Shown piece by piece: positions 24,695-33,736 of a stretch of DNA of 64,000 bases. Under the pieces are notes generated by a model. It did not search any database, was not told the origin of the DNA, and worked only from the letters and a program-made list of their open reading frames with translations. The DNA is from Clostridium sartagoforme (lineage in GTDB: Bacteria > Bacillota > Clostridia > Clostridiales > Clostridiaceae): positions 62,001 through 126,000 of the forward strand of contig NZ_SRYR01000003.1 of the NCBI RefSeq assembly GCF_004794105.1, written 5' to 3'. Both the position numbers and the translations under genes were made by a program. Numbering within the stretch: the first letter of the stretch is position 1; every line of letters starts with the position of its first letter.

Positions 24695-27253
24695 ATGAAA
24701 AAGAAAAAAATAATATCAATCTTAAGTGCTTTTGCTGTAGCAAGTACCTTATTATTAGGAAATATTAAATTTGTAAATGCTGAGAGTTTAAATTCAAGGG
24801 CTGAAGCAGAGAAAATAGTAAGTGAAATGACATTAGATGAAAAAATAGGTCAAATGTTAATGCCTGATTTTAGACAATGGAAACAAGAAGGACAAAGTGC
24901 AGTTCAAGATTTAACTGAAATGAATGAAGAAGTAGCTGAAATCATAGATGAATTTGATTTAGGTGGAGTTATACTATTTGCACAAAATGTTAAGACAACA
25001 GAACAAACAGCTAAGTTAACTCATGATCTTCAACAAGTCGCTATAAATGATAAAGATGGAAATTTACCATTATTAACTACCATTGATCAAGAAGGTGGAA
25101 TAGTTACAAGATTAGGAACTGGTACAAACTTTCCAGGGAATATGGCAATTGGAGCAACTAAGAATGAACAAAGTTCTTATGATACAGGAGTAGTTATAGG
25201 TAGAGAACTAAATTCTTTAGGTATTAATGTTAACTTCGCACCTTCGGTAGATGTGAATAATAATCCTTTAAATCCAGTTATAGGATTAAGGTCATTTTCA
25301 AGTAATCCAGATCTAGTAGCAAAACTTGGGGTTAAAATGATAGATGGTATCCAGTCTAATGGAGTGGCAGCAGCAGCTAAGCATTTCCCAGGACATGGAG
25401 ATACAGCTACAGATTCACATTATGGATTACCTAAGGTTGATAAATCATTAGAAGAATTGAAGAAAGTTGAATTAAAGCCATTCCAAGCAGCTATTGACAA
25501 TGGTGTAGATATGATAATGACAGCACATATTCAATTCCCACAAATAGAGAAGGATACTTATACATCTATAAAAGATGGACAAGAAATACAAATTCCTGCA
25601 ACACTATCAGATGACATATTAACAGGATTGTTAAGAGAGGATATGAATTTTGATGGTGTTATTATTACAGATGCACTTAACATGGCTGCAATAGCAGAAA
25701 ATTTTGGAGAAGTTGAAACAGTAAAGATGGCATTTGAAGCAGGAGTTGACATAGCATTAATGCCAACAATTTTAAGAAGTAAGGCAGATGTTGCAAAGTT
25801 AAGAGCAATAGTTGATGGTGTTAAAGAAGCTGTTAAAAATGGTGAAATATCAGAAGAGAGAATTAATGATTCAGCAACAAGAGTAGTAAAGCTTAAGATT
25901 GACAGAGGGGTAATTAATTTAGAAAATGATAAAAGAACTGCTGAAGAAAAAATTGCAAATGCAAAAGAAGTAGTTGGTTCAAAAGAAAATAGAGATGTCG
26001 AAAGACGAGTATCAGCCGAAGCGATAACAGTAGTGAAAAATGAAAATAATATTTTACCATTGAACCCTAAGGCAGGAGAAAAAGTTTTACTTATAGCTCC
26101 ATATGATAATGAATTGCCAGGAATGAAATTTGGGTTAAATAGATTAATAAAAGAAGGTAAGCTTAATTCAATTGAACTAGATACCTATTGTTATAAGTCA
26201 GAAACAACAATGACAGCTGAATTAAAAAGTAAAATTGATGAAGCAAATTATATAGTAGTTTTATCAGAAATGGGCAATTACACGCATTTAAATAGTACTC
26301 ATTGGATAACAGCAATTCCAAATGAAGTTACAACTTATGCAAATGAATTAAATAAAGATTCAGTAGTTGTAAGTGTTGGGAAACCATATGATGTAGCAGC
26401 ACATGAAAATGCAAAAGCAGAAGTAATAGCTTATGGTTATAAGGGAATGGACCCAACAGAGGCAGATGGTGGATTATCTCCAGTTCAAGCTTTTGGGCCA
26501 AACATTCCAGCAGCTATGGAAGTTATCTTCGGAGCAGCTGAAGCAAGAGGAACATTACCAGTTAGCATTCCAACAGTAGATAAGAGTGGAGCTGCAGATT
26601 TAGAAGTAAATGCTTTTGAATATGGTTTTGGGATTACAAATTTAACATCAGTAGGTTTAACAAGTATTGATACAATAGAAGAAGCTAAGAGTGGAGATAA
26701 TATAGAGGTTAAGATTACCATTGATGGAATAGAAAACTTAAAATCAGGGGGATATATTTCAAAAATAAATTATAATAATAGTGATTTTGAATTTATATCA
26801 GTGAAATCAGCAGATGATAATACTGAAGTTAAAAATGTAAATTCAGAAGGGAAAGAGATAAGTGTAGAGTTAGCTGATAAAGAAGTGTCTGAAAAGACAA
26901 ACCTTATAATGACTTTAAAGGTATTATCAGAAGAAGAAAAAGAAGTAGAAATAATAAATTTCTTAGAAGTTGTAGATAGTAAAGATAGATCATTTAATAC
27001 AGATTTAGAAAATGAGACTATAAAAATTAAAAAAGTAGAAGAAAGTAAACCAGGTGAAGAAAACAAGCCTGAAGAAGAAAATAAACCTGATAAGGAAGAG
27101 AAGCCAGAGGTTGAAACAAAGCCAGAAGATAACAATGGAAAAGGAAACTTACCAAATACAGGGGCAGCAGTTACACCAGTAGCAACAACAGTTTTAGGTA
27201 TGGCTATGACAGCTCTTGGATTTGCTTTAAACAAAAAGAAAAATAAAAAATAA
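24695..27253 (+). CDS. Cell-wall-anchored GH3 beta-N-acetylhexosaminidase
   Basis: An 852-residue surface enzyme. It has a signal peptide (KKKKIISILSAFAVASTLLLG, cleavage near residue 29) and a GH3 barrel with the NagZ-type motif KHFPGHGD plus TATDSH (residues 229-242), whose Asp240-His242 dyad serves as acid/base. The nucleophile is expected at Asp326 in IITDALNM. A C-terminal GH3 sandwich follows (to about 645), then an Ig/cohesin-like domain (650-770), an E/K/P-rich spacer, and the sortase motif LPNTG (819-823) with membrane segment and basic tail. It would remove terminal beta-GlcNAc from host glycans or muropeptides. AGAGGAGGATG precedes ATG 24695, and a cre-like site overlaps the promoter. 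Confidence 0.92.
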   Translation: MKKKKIISILSAFAVASTLLLGNIKFVNAESLNSRAEAEKIVSEMTLDEKIGQMLMPDFRQWKQEGQSAVQDLTEMNEEVAEIIDEFDLGGVILFAQNVKTTEQTAKLTHDLQQVAINDKDGNLPLLTTIDQEGGIVTRLGTGTNFPGNMAIGATKNEQSSYDTGVVIGRELNSLGINVNFAPSVDVNNNPLNPVIGLRSFSSNPDLVAKLGVKMIDGIQSNGVAAAAKHFPGHGDTATDSHYGLPKVDKSLEELKKVELKPFQAAIDNGVDMIMTAHIQFPQIEKDTYTSIKDGQEIQIPATLSDDILTGLLREDMNFDGVIITDALNMAAIAENFGEVETVKMAFEAGVDIALMPTILRSKADVAKLRAIVDGVKEAVKNGEISEERINDSATRVVKLKIDRGVINLENDKRTAEEKIANAKEVVGSKENRDVERRVSAEAITVVKNENNILPLNPKAGEKVLLIAPYDNELPGMKFGLNRLIKEGKLNSIELDTYCYKSETTMTAELKSKIDEANYIVVLSEMGNYTHLNSTHWITAIPNEVTTYANELNKDSVVVSVGKPYDVAAHENAKAEVIAYGYKGMDPTEADGGLSPVQAFGPNIPAAMEVIFGAAEARGTLPVSIPTVDKSGAADLEVNAFEYGFGITNLTSVGLTSIDTIEEAKSGDNIEVKITIDGIENLKSGGYISKINYNNSDFEFISVKSADDNTEVKNVNSEGKEISVELADKEVSEKTNLIMTLKVLSEEEKEVEIINFLEVVDSKDRSFNTDLENETIKIKKVEESKPGEENKPEEENKPDKEEKPEVETKPEDNNGKGNLPNTGAAVTPVATTVLGMAMTALGFALNKKKNKK

Positions 27254-27271
27254 ATATTAGTAAATTTATTT

Positions 27272-27315
27272 AAAGGGTTGGATAGTTTAATATTATATCC
27301 AACCTTTACTTTGTT
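27272..27315 (+). terminator. Rho-independent terminator after GH3 gene
   Basis: GGTTGGATA (27276-27284) pairs with TATCCAACC (27296-27304), followed by TTTACTTTG. Confidence 0.8.
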
Positions 27316-27515
27316 TTAATTAATAATTTTTACATTATAGTTTAAGCCTTAGTAAGCATTAAGATAAATATTTTACACTATTCAATAATAGGTATTATCT
27401 ACAATAGATAAGCTTTTATTAATATGAGGAAAATAAAGATAGATTTATAAAATAACTACTTAATATAATTATAGTATAATATAATTATATTAAGATATTA
27501 ATATGGGAGGGAAAT

Positions 27516-28157
27516 ATGACTAAGGTTTATTTAACAAGGCATGGGGAAACAGAGTGGAATGAAAAAGGTATAGTGCAAGGCTGGGGAGATTCTCCTTTAA
27601 CTGAACTTGGGAAGAAACAAGCTAAGTGGCTTGGAGAAAGAATGAAGGATTTACATATAGATGTCATATATACAAGCCCCATTGGCAGAGCATTAAATAC
27701 TGCCGAAATAGTGAAAGGGGATAGGGGCATACCCCTGATTGAATATGATGGTTTAAAAGAAATACAAATTGGTGGATGGGAAGGCTTGAACCAAGAAGAA
27801 ATGAAAAGTTTAAGTGAAGATAATTACTATAATTTTTGGAATCTGCCATCAAAATATATACCAACTGGAGATGGAGAAACTTTTAATGAAGTGAAGGATA
27901 GAGCCTTTAAGGCAATAAGTGAAATCATAGAAAAAGAGAAAGGAAAAACTATTTTAATAGTAACTCATACAATTACTTTAAAATCTTACTTAACAGCATT
28001 GGAAAAAAGAGATATAGACACATTGTGGGATGAGCCTTTTATAAAACAGACAAGCCTTACAGAAATTAATTTCAATGATAAGGGTTATGAAATCCCATTA
28101 TTAGCTTGTATGGAACACCATAAATACTCAAGAAAAGAATTCAACGAATTTGAGTAG
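27516..28157 (+). CDS. Histidine phosphatase family protein (phosphoglycerate mutase-like)
   Basis: A 213-residue cytoplasmic enzyme. The phosphohistidine motif TRHGETEWNEKG is at the N-terminus, followed by the RALNTAEIV block, the acid residue in IQIGGWEGL and the second catalytic histidine in VTHTITLKSYL. These fit the broad-specificity branch (GpmB, CobC, YhfR-like). GGAGGG precedes ATG 27516. It is a single-gene unit that converges on the AraC gene. The substrate cannot be deduced. Confidence 0.9.
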   Translation: MTKVYLTRHGETEWNEKGIVQGWGDSPLTELGKKQAKWLGERMKDLHIDVIYTSPIGRALNTAEIVKGDRGIPLIEYDGLKEIQIGGWEGLNQEEMKSLSEDNYYNFWNLPSKYIPTGDGETFNEVKDRAFKAISEIIEKEKGKTILIVTHTITLKSYLTALEKRDIDTLWDEPFIKQTSLTEINFNDKGYEIPLLACMEHHKYSRKEFNEFE

Positions 28158-28160
28158 AAT

Positions 28161-28225
28161 AAAATAAATGTTGGATTAAAACGGCTTGGAGCAAAGCGAC
28201 GTAACAGTAATCCAACATTTATTTT
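28161..28225. terminator. Bidirectional terminator with unusually large loop
   Basis: A perfect 18-bp stem, AAAATAAATGTTGGATTA (28161-28178) with 28208-28225, encloses a 29-base loop containing GCTT/AAGC that could form its own small stem. A-rich on one side and T-rich on the other, it serves both convergent genes. Confidence 0.85.
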
Positions 28226-28287
28226 ATTTCATTTAGTAACACCACATCTACAGTATTAAAGACTCTGGAAGTATATTATATCTAAAT

Positions 28288-29292
28288 CTATTTACTTTTT
28301 TTACGAAATGCCAAAGGAGTCTTTCCATGGACTTTTTTGAACATTTTTATAAAGTTTCCACTATAATTATAGCCTAGGATGGTTGATATCTCTTCTATGC
28401 TTAATTCTGTTGTGGAGAGTAAATTTTCTGCTGTTGCCATTTTTATTGAAGTTGTATATTCACTTATGGACATATGATATTTTGCAGAAAATCCAGCTTT
28501 TAATTTTTGTTCATTTAAAAATACCATCTTACTTAAGGCGCTTATAGTAGGAGGATTAAATGCTTCCTTTGTTAGTATTTCATAGGCTTTTTGTATAGCA
28601 TTAGCATCTGAGGCAGTTAATTTAATATATCTATCTTTTCCTATTTTGATTTCTCCATGATTTAATTGGTTAGTAAAAGTGTTTTCTGGTGAAGAAAATA
28701 CTTCCTTTGAAAGTAGTGCAATGCATTCTAGGATTTTACTTTCTAAATATAATGAAGTTAGCTCATTTGCTTCAGACAAATTTCTTAAGTTTTGAATTAT
28801 AGTAGCTATTTCTAAGGTAAGATAGCTATAAGTATAGTTGTAGATAAAGTTATCAAAGTTTATTGAATTTGGGAAATTAGGTTTAATAACTTCATCAAAG
28901 TATTTTTTATGTATGGTAATTTCAGCCCCATGAAAGTGCTGTCCTTTCTTCCAAACTTGTCTACCTTTTAGAGCCTTTTCAACTACAAAGAAGGAGGAAG
29001 GCGTAAAAGAAGATACAGGATTATTTTCAATTTCAAATTCTGTAACTCCAGAATAAACAGTTCCAAACCTCATAATTTCTTCTTTGTGATTAAAGGAAAT
29101 AGCAAAATCCTTTGCTATTGTGTAATCACCAATTCCAAAAGTATAGTAACCCTCTCTAGAATATTCTATTAAAAATCCTAATTCAGGATTATTTTCATTT
29201 CTATAAATAGTGTAGTTACCTTCATTAAAAGCTGTAAAAGTCATATTTTTCAAAACTAATTCTTTAAATTCTTTAGTAGATCTTGAATTCAT
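28288..29292 (-). CDS. AraC-family transcriptional regulator
   Basis: A 334-residue protein. The last 100 residues carry two helix-turn-helix units (PPTISALSKMVFLNEQKLKAGF and LSIEEISTILGYNYSGNFIKMF), ending with the family motif KKVHGKTPLAFRK. The N-terminal 220 residues are the effector part. This arrangement resembles YbtA/PchR/Btr-type regulators that sense a ferric siderophore. It is divergent from the iron-siderophore importer and likely activates it. The intergenic region contains a Fur-box-like sequence and repeats that may be its binding sites. Confidence 0.85.
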   Translation of the reverse strand: MNSRSTKEFKELVLKNMTFTAFNEGNYTIYRNENNPELGFLIEYSREGYYTFGIGDYTIAKDFAISFNHKEEIMRFGTVYSGVTEFEIENNPVSSFTPSSFFVVEKALKGRQVWKKGQHFHGAEITIHKKYFDEVIKPNFPNSINFDNFIYNYTYSYLTLEIATIIQNLRNLSEANELTSLYLESKILECIALLSKEVFSSPENTFTNQLNHGEIKIGKDRYIKLTASDANAIQKAYEILTKEAFNPPTISALSKMVFLNEQKLKAGFSAKYHMSISEYTTSIKMATAENLLSTTELSIEEISTILGYNYSGNFIKMFKKVHGKTPLAFRKKSK

Positions 29293-29491
29293 GTTTCTGT
29301 TACAAATAATTTATAAAAATATATAGGTATTGTTTAATTTTTATAGAATTATCGCAACAGTCACCTCCTTACATTTTCAAATTTAAAATAATAAATACAA
29401 GTAAAAGGGGAGATAATAACCTTAAACTTAATAATATTATATCAAATAATTATCCTAATAGATGTTAAAATTATTAAAATAGTTGCAAAGG

Positions 29492-29520
29492 TTGAATTGA
29501 GAATGAATATCACATACAAT
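29492..29520 (+). promoter_or_regulatory. Iron-uptake promoter with Fur-box-like site
   Basis: TTGAAT (29492-29497) and TACAAT (29515-29520) are 17 bases apart. GAGAATGAATATCACATAC (29499-29517) lies between and over them and matches the 19-bp Fur consensus at 12 positions. Fur bound here would block the promoter when iron is plentiful. Confidence 0.6.
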
Positions 29521-29568
29521 TACCACAGAAGAAAAGTATAAGGATTAAGACTTGTACTTTTCGGTTAA

Positions 29569-29621
29569 TAGAAATTGAAATCTAGCATAATTGAATTTCT
29601 AAGTACGTGATTCAATTTCTA
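29569..29621 (+). promoter_or_regulatory. Leader repeats in the iron operon (alternative hairpins or activator sites)
   Basis: TAGAAATTGAA (29569-29579) is an exact inverted match to TTCAATTTCTA (29611-29621) and can also pair partly with AATTTCTA at 29594-29601. The two right-hand copies, TTGAATTTCTAA and TTCAATTTCTAA, form a direct repeat with a 20-bp period. This could be an AraC binding site or a switch between hairpins. Confidence 0.4.
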
Positions 29622-29713
29622 AATTTATTATCAAAAGAAAAGAATCAAAAGAATTGTAACCTAGGTGAAATCATAGATAAGATTTTCAACAACATAAAAG
29701 AAGAGGTGTAAAT

Positions 29714-30667
29714 ATGAAGAAAAATTTATTAAAAACATTAGTAGTATCTTGTTTAACTGCAGTAATGTTAGTGGGATGTGGCACTGGAAAGAAAGCTGAA
29801 GAAGGAACTTCATTAGGAAATACTATAACAGTTACAGATGTAAGAGGTGAAGTTGAAATTCCAGAAACCCCTAAAAGAATAGTAGATTTAAGTGGGAATA
29901 GTGATATTTTATCAGTTCTAGGATATAAGGTTATAGGAACAGCTAATAGTGATGCCTATGATTACACTAAATTCCCTTCATATTTAGAAGAGACTTTAAA
30001 GGGAGCAGAAATTTTAGGTTATAGCATGCAAGATACAATGGATGTAGAAGCAGTTATGAACTTAAATCCAGATTTAATAGTTATATCAACAGTTCAAGAA
30101 AAAATGTATGATCAATTAAGTGAAATTGCTCCAACAGTTATGATTCAATTAGAAGCTTTAGATTGGAAAGAAGATGTTAAAGCTTTAGCTAAGGTATTTA
30201 AGAAGGAAGCAGAAGCAGATAAATGGTTAGAAACTTATGAAGATAAGGCTGAAAAAGCTGGAGATAAGATTAAGGCTGAATATGGCGAAGATACAACATA
30301 CCTTTCATTCTTAGCAAGTGGTGGACAATTCTTTGTATTTGATAGTGCTGGTTTTGGTGAAGTATTATATGAAGATATGGACCTTAAGAAACCAGAAGGA
30401 ATGCCAGCTCAAAGTGATATCAGCCTTCCAGTAGTAACTTATGAAGGATTAGCATCAATAAAAGCTGATTACATATTCTTAATTGCAACTAAAGAAGACT
30501 TAGCTCAATTACAAAGTAATGCAATATGGAACAGTTTACCTGCAGTTAAAGAAGGAAAAGTAGTAGTATTAGATTCTTCTCCATACTTTAACCAAGGATA
30601 TAGCGTTATAGGTAAAGATTTATTAGTAGATGAAATAGGTGTAATGTTAAATGAAACAAAGAAATAA
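29714..30667 (+). CDS. Iron-siderophore ABC transporter substrate-binding lipoprotein
   Basis: A 317-residue lipoprotein. The signal peptide ends in the lipobox LVGC, with the lipidated cysteine at residue 22. The mature part has the two-lobed siderophore/cobalamin-binding fold: ITVTDVRGEVEIPETPKRIVDLS, then DVEAVMNLNPDLIVIST, and a C-terminal lobe with VVLDSSPYFNQGY. It captures a ferric siderophore or related iron chelate outside the membrane. It overlaps the first permease by 17 bases. A Fur-box-like promoter lies about 200 bases upstream. The ligand class is inferred from family and context. Confidence 0.9.
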   Translation: MKKNLLKTLVVSCLTAVMLVGCGTGKKAEEGTSLGNTITVTDVRGEVEIPETPKRIVDLSGNSDILSVLGYKVIGTANSDAYDYTKFPSYLEETLKGAEILGYSMQDTMDVEAVMNLNPDLIVISTVQEKMYDQLSEIAPTVMIQLEALDWKEDVKALAKVFKKEAEADKWLETYEDKAEKAGDKIKAEYGEDTTYLSFLASGGQFFVFDSAGFGEVLYEDMDLKKPEGMPAQSDISLPVVTYEGLASIKADYIFLIATKEDLAQLQSNAIWNSLPAVKEGKVVVLDSSPYFNQGYSVIGKDLLVDEIGVMLNETKK

Positions 30668-31652
30668 GGGTAATATACATACAATAGTTTTTACAATTTG
30701 TAGTACCTTACTTTTAATATGTGGACTGATTCTAGCTGTTAGGCTAGGGTCTGTCCATATTGGCTTTTCAGAGATTTGGGATAGTATCTTTAATTATAGT
30801 GAAACTTTAGAACTTATGCTTATAAGAGATGTTCGTATTCCAAGAGCTCTATCTGTACTATTTACAGGGGGAATATTAGGAGTAACGGGTGCAATGATTC
30901 AAGGTGTTACTAGAAATCCTATAGCTGAGCCTTCAATACTAGGTGTTAGCCAAGGAGCAACTTTAGTAATAGCAATATTTTATGCATTAGGAATAACAAT
31001 AAATACAAGAAATGTTATGATAGCTTCATTTATAGGAGCTTTATTTACAGGACTTATAGTTCTAGCTTTTATATCTAAGAAAGCAAATAATAATTCAATT
31101 GCTAAGATATTACTTGCAGGAACAGCAATGAGCACATTTTTTGTATCACTAACAACTATAGTTGGACTTTTATCTAATCAAAGTCAAATGATAGGTTTTT
31201 GGGTATCAGGTGGATTTAGAAATGCTAGTTGGTCAGATTTTAATTTAGTTTTTATAGTTGGGACAATAGGATTTATAATTGCAGTCTTATTATCTCCTAA
31301 GATAAATATCTTAAGCCTTGGAGATGATGTTGCAATTGGACTTGGACAAAACCCTCAAAAAATAAGATTTACAACTCTTATGGTAATGATACCTATGTGT
31401 GCAGCAGCAGTAGCAGTTGGGAAAAACATAGCTTTTCTTGGACTTATAGTTCCACAAATAGTTAGAAAAATCCTAGGAGAAGATTATAGAAGAAATATAC
31501 CTTGTGCATTTTTACTAGGTGCAACACTTTTAACATATGCAGATATAGCAGCAAGAATGTTATTTGATCCATATGAAACTCCAATTGGAGTATTTACAGC
31601 CCTTATAGGAATACCATTTTTCATAGCAGTAGCAAGAAAGGAAAGAGGATAG
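30651..31652 (+). CDS. Iron chelate uptake ABC transporter permease (FecCD family)
   Basis: A 333-residue permease with about ten membrane segments. Family hallmarks are RIPRALSVLFTGGILGVTGAMIQ near residues 60-82, NPIAEPSILGVSQGA, and the ATPase-contacting LGLIVPQIVRK near residue 263. It begins inside the end of the binding-protein gene and is joined stop-to-start to the second permease, so both are made from one message and pair as a heterodimer. Confidence 0.92.
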   Translation: MKQRNKGNIHTIVFTICSTLLLICGLILAVRLGSVHIGFSEIWDSIFNYSETLELMLIRDVRIPRALSVLFTGGILGVTGAMIQGVTRNPIAEPSILGVSQGATLVIAIFYALGITINTRNVMIASFIGALFTGLIVLAFISKKANNNSIAKILLAGTAMSTFFVSLTTIVGLLSNQSQMIGFWVSGGFRNASWSDFNLVFIVGTIGFIIAVLLSPKINILSLGDDVAIGLGQNPQKIRFTTLMVMIPMCAAAVAVGKNIAFLGLIVPQIVRKILGEDYRRNIPCAFLLGATLLTYADIAARMLFDPYETPIGVFTALIGIPFFIAVARKERG

Positions 31653-32657
31653 ATGAAGAAAAAAAGATTTAAAATAGCATTAATAATTCTATTAGTATTA
31701 CTTGTTATATCCTTTTTCGTAACACTTTGCTGGGGAACATATAAGGTAACTCCTTTAGAAGTTATAAATACCCTTCTTGGAAATGGAACTAAGATGCAAA
31801 AGGCAGCTATAATTAATTTAAGGCTTCCAAGAATGTTAGTTGGAATAGCAGTAGCAGTAGCTCTTTCAACAGCGGGAGCAATACTTCAAACAATAACTAA
31901 AAATGACTTAGCAGATACAGGAATTATAGGTATTAATGCTGGAGCAGCAGTTGCAGCAGTATTATTCATTACATATTCAACAGGAAATTATTATAGTGAA
32001 CTTGGACAGCTTTCAATATTTGTACTACCTTTTATGGCTATTGTTGGAGCTGGAGTAACTTCATTTATATTATATATGCTATCAAGCAGAAAAGGAGTTA
32101 GACCAAGAAGGCTGTTACTAATAGGTATTGGTCTAAATGCAGGGCTGAATGCTTTAATTACCTTCTTTACTTTTAGAGGAGGAGTTGGAGATTACAATAG
32201 AGTATTAGTTTGGACATCAGGTAGCCTTTGGGGAGCTGGATGGAGCTATGCCAAAGTTATAATACCAATAGTACTTTTAATGTTTATTATAGTATTACTA
32301 AATCATAAAAAATTAGATGTTTTAAATCTTTCAGATGAGCTTGCAACAGGACTTGGACTTAATTTACAAAAAGAGAGAAAGAAGTTTTTAACATTTGCAG
32401 TAATCTTAGCTGGAAGTGCAACTGCCTTTGCAGGTAATATTGGATTTTTAGGACTTATATCTCCTCATATAGCAAGGAAATTAGTTGGTCCATATCATAA
32501 GAACTTCATATCAATATCAGCAATTATAAGTATCATAATAGTTCTTCTTGCAGATGCAGTATCAAGAAATTTATTTTCTCCAATAGAAATTCCAGTAGGA
32601 ATAACAGTATCAATATTTGGAGTACCATACTTTATTTATTTGATGATGAAGGAATAG
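31653..32657 (+). CDS. Iron chelate uptake ABC transporter permease (FecCD family)
   Basis: The 334-residue partner permease. It shows NLRLPRMLVGIAVAVALSTAGAILQ, DLADTGIIGINAGAA and LGLISPHIARKLVG, the usual FecCD positions. AAAGAGG lies just before ATG 31653, which starts directly after the previous stop. A 256-base gap separates it from the ATPase gene, but all genes run in the same direction with no terminator seen. Confidence 0.92.
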   Translation: MKKKRFKIALIILLVLLVISFFVTLCWGTYKVTPLEVINTLLGNGTKMQKAAIINLRLPRMLVGIAVAVALSTAGAILQTITKNDLADTGIIGINAGAAVAAVLFITYSTGNYYSELGQLSIFVLPFMAIVGAGVTSFILYMLSSRKGVRPRRLLLIGIGLNAGLNALITFFTFRGGVGDYNRVLVWTSGSLWGAGWSYAKVIIPIVLLMFIIVLLNHKKLDVLNLSDELATGLGLNLQKERKKFLTFAVILAGSATAFAGNIGFLGLISPHIARKLVGPYHKNFISISAIISIIIVLLADAVSRNLFSPIEIPVGITVSIFGVPYFIYLMMKE

Positions 32658-32913
32658 AAAGTAAAGTAGCTATTATTTATATGAGTTATTAACAGAATTA
32701 ATCCTTAGATATTATGTATGTTTGCTAGCTTTTATATGTATGGAGTAATAATTGAAGATAGTAATGATACAGACTAAGAAATAGTATTTAAGGAAGCTAG
32801 AAATGAATTACTAAGAGAAGAAAGAAATACTATTAAAAAATCTACAATATAATTGAGTTACTAAGATGAAAAAGATACAGATAAGTAGATGAGATATATA
32901 AAGGAGTACGGTT
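32658..32913 (+). other. Gap inside the iron operon
   Basis: No supported gene. A short frame with an internal stop (EDSNDTD, stop, EIVFKEARNELLREE) near 32750-32850 may be the remains of a small gene, but the evidence is weak. Confidence 0.35.
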
Positions 32914-33711
32914 ATGGAAGCTATTAGTGTAAAGAATCTAAAAGTTGCATATGAAAAGAATACTATAATTGAAAATATGAGTCTATCTATTCCAAAGGGG
33001 AAGATTAGCATAATAATTGGAGCCAATGGATGTGGAAAATCAACTTTACTTAAGACTATTGCAAGAGTGAATAAGCCTAAAGCTGGAGATATATTTATAA
33101 ATAATAAGAACGTAAAAAAGATAAAAGAAAAAGATATAGCTAAAGAAGTAGCATTCCTGCCTCAAGGTCCAGTATGTCCAAGTGGTTTAACTGTAAGGGA
33201 ACTAGTAGCCTTTGGAAGATTTCCTCATCAAAAAATGATAGGTGGACTTAATACTCATGATAAAGAAGTTATTGATTGGGCAATAGAAGAAACAGGCCTT
33301 TCAGAATTTGCAGATAGAGAAGTAGAAAATTTATCTGGCGGACAAAGACAAAGAGCTTGGATAGCTATGGTTTTAGCTCAAGAAACAGACATAATTATGC
33401 TGGATGAACCAACAACTTACTTAGATATGTCTTATCAACTGGAAGTATTAGAAGTTTTACATAGATTAAATAAAGAAAAAAATATTACAGTAGTTATTGT
33501 ATTGCATGAACTAAACAATGCATGTAGATTTGCAGATAATATTATTGGACTTAAAAAAGGTGAAATTATCTGTGAAGGAAGACCAATAGATGTAATTAAT
33601 AAAGAATCTTTAAAAGAAATTTATGGAATAGATGCAAATCTTCAAGTAAGTGAAAATGGAGAATATCCAGTATGTATGGAATATGAGCTACTTAGAGAAG
33701 TAGTTTCATAG
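32914..33711 (+). CDS. Iron-siderophore ABC transporter ATPase (FepC-like)
   Basis: A 265-residue ATPase. It has Walker A GANGCGKST, Q-loop PQGPVCPSGLTV, signature LSGGQRQRAW, Walker B IIMLDEPTTYLD and H-loop LHELNNAC. PTTYLD is typical of siderophore and cobalamin importers. It completes the importer together with the lipoprotein and the two permeases. AAAGGAG precedes ATG 32914. An MFS exporter gene follows after 25 bases. Confidence 0.92.
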   Translation: MEAISVKNLKVAYEKNTIIENMSLSIPKGKISIIIGANGCGKSTLLKTIARVNKPKAGDIFINNKNVKKIKEKDIAKEVAFLPQGPVCPSGLTVRELVAFGRFPHQKMIGGLNTHDKEVIDWAIEETGLSEFADREVENLSGGQRQRAWIAMVLAQETDIIMLDEPTTYLDMSYQLEVLEVLHRLNKEKNITVVIVLHELNNACRFADNIIGLKKGEIICEGRPIDVINKESLKEIYGIDANLQVSENGEYPVCMEYELLREVVS

Positions 33712-33736
33712 AATGTCAGCTACTTAGGGAGGACAA

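Noticed and set aside
26770..27234. A 154-residue Ser/Phe-rich minus-strand frame at the end of the GH3 gene
   Set aside because: It is the complement of the Glu/Lys/Pro-rich spacer and sortase tail; no start signal or homology was recognised.
32750..32850. A possible small gene in the gap of the iron operon
   Set aside because: The frame has an internal stop, no ribosome site, and no recognisable motif.
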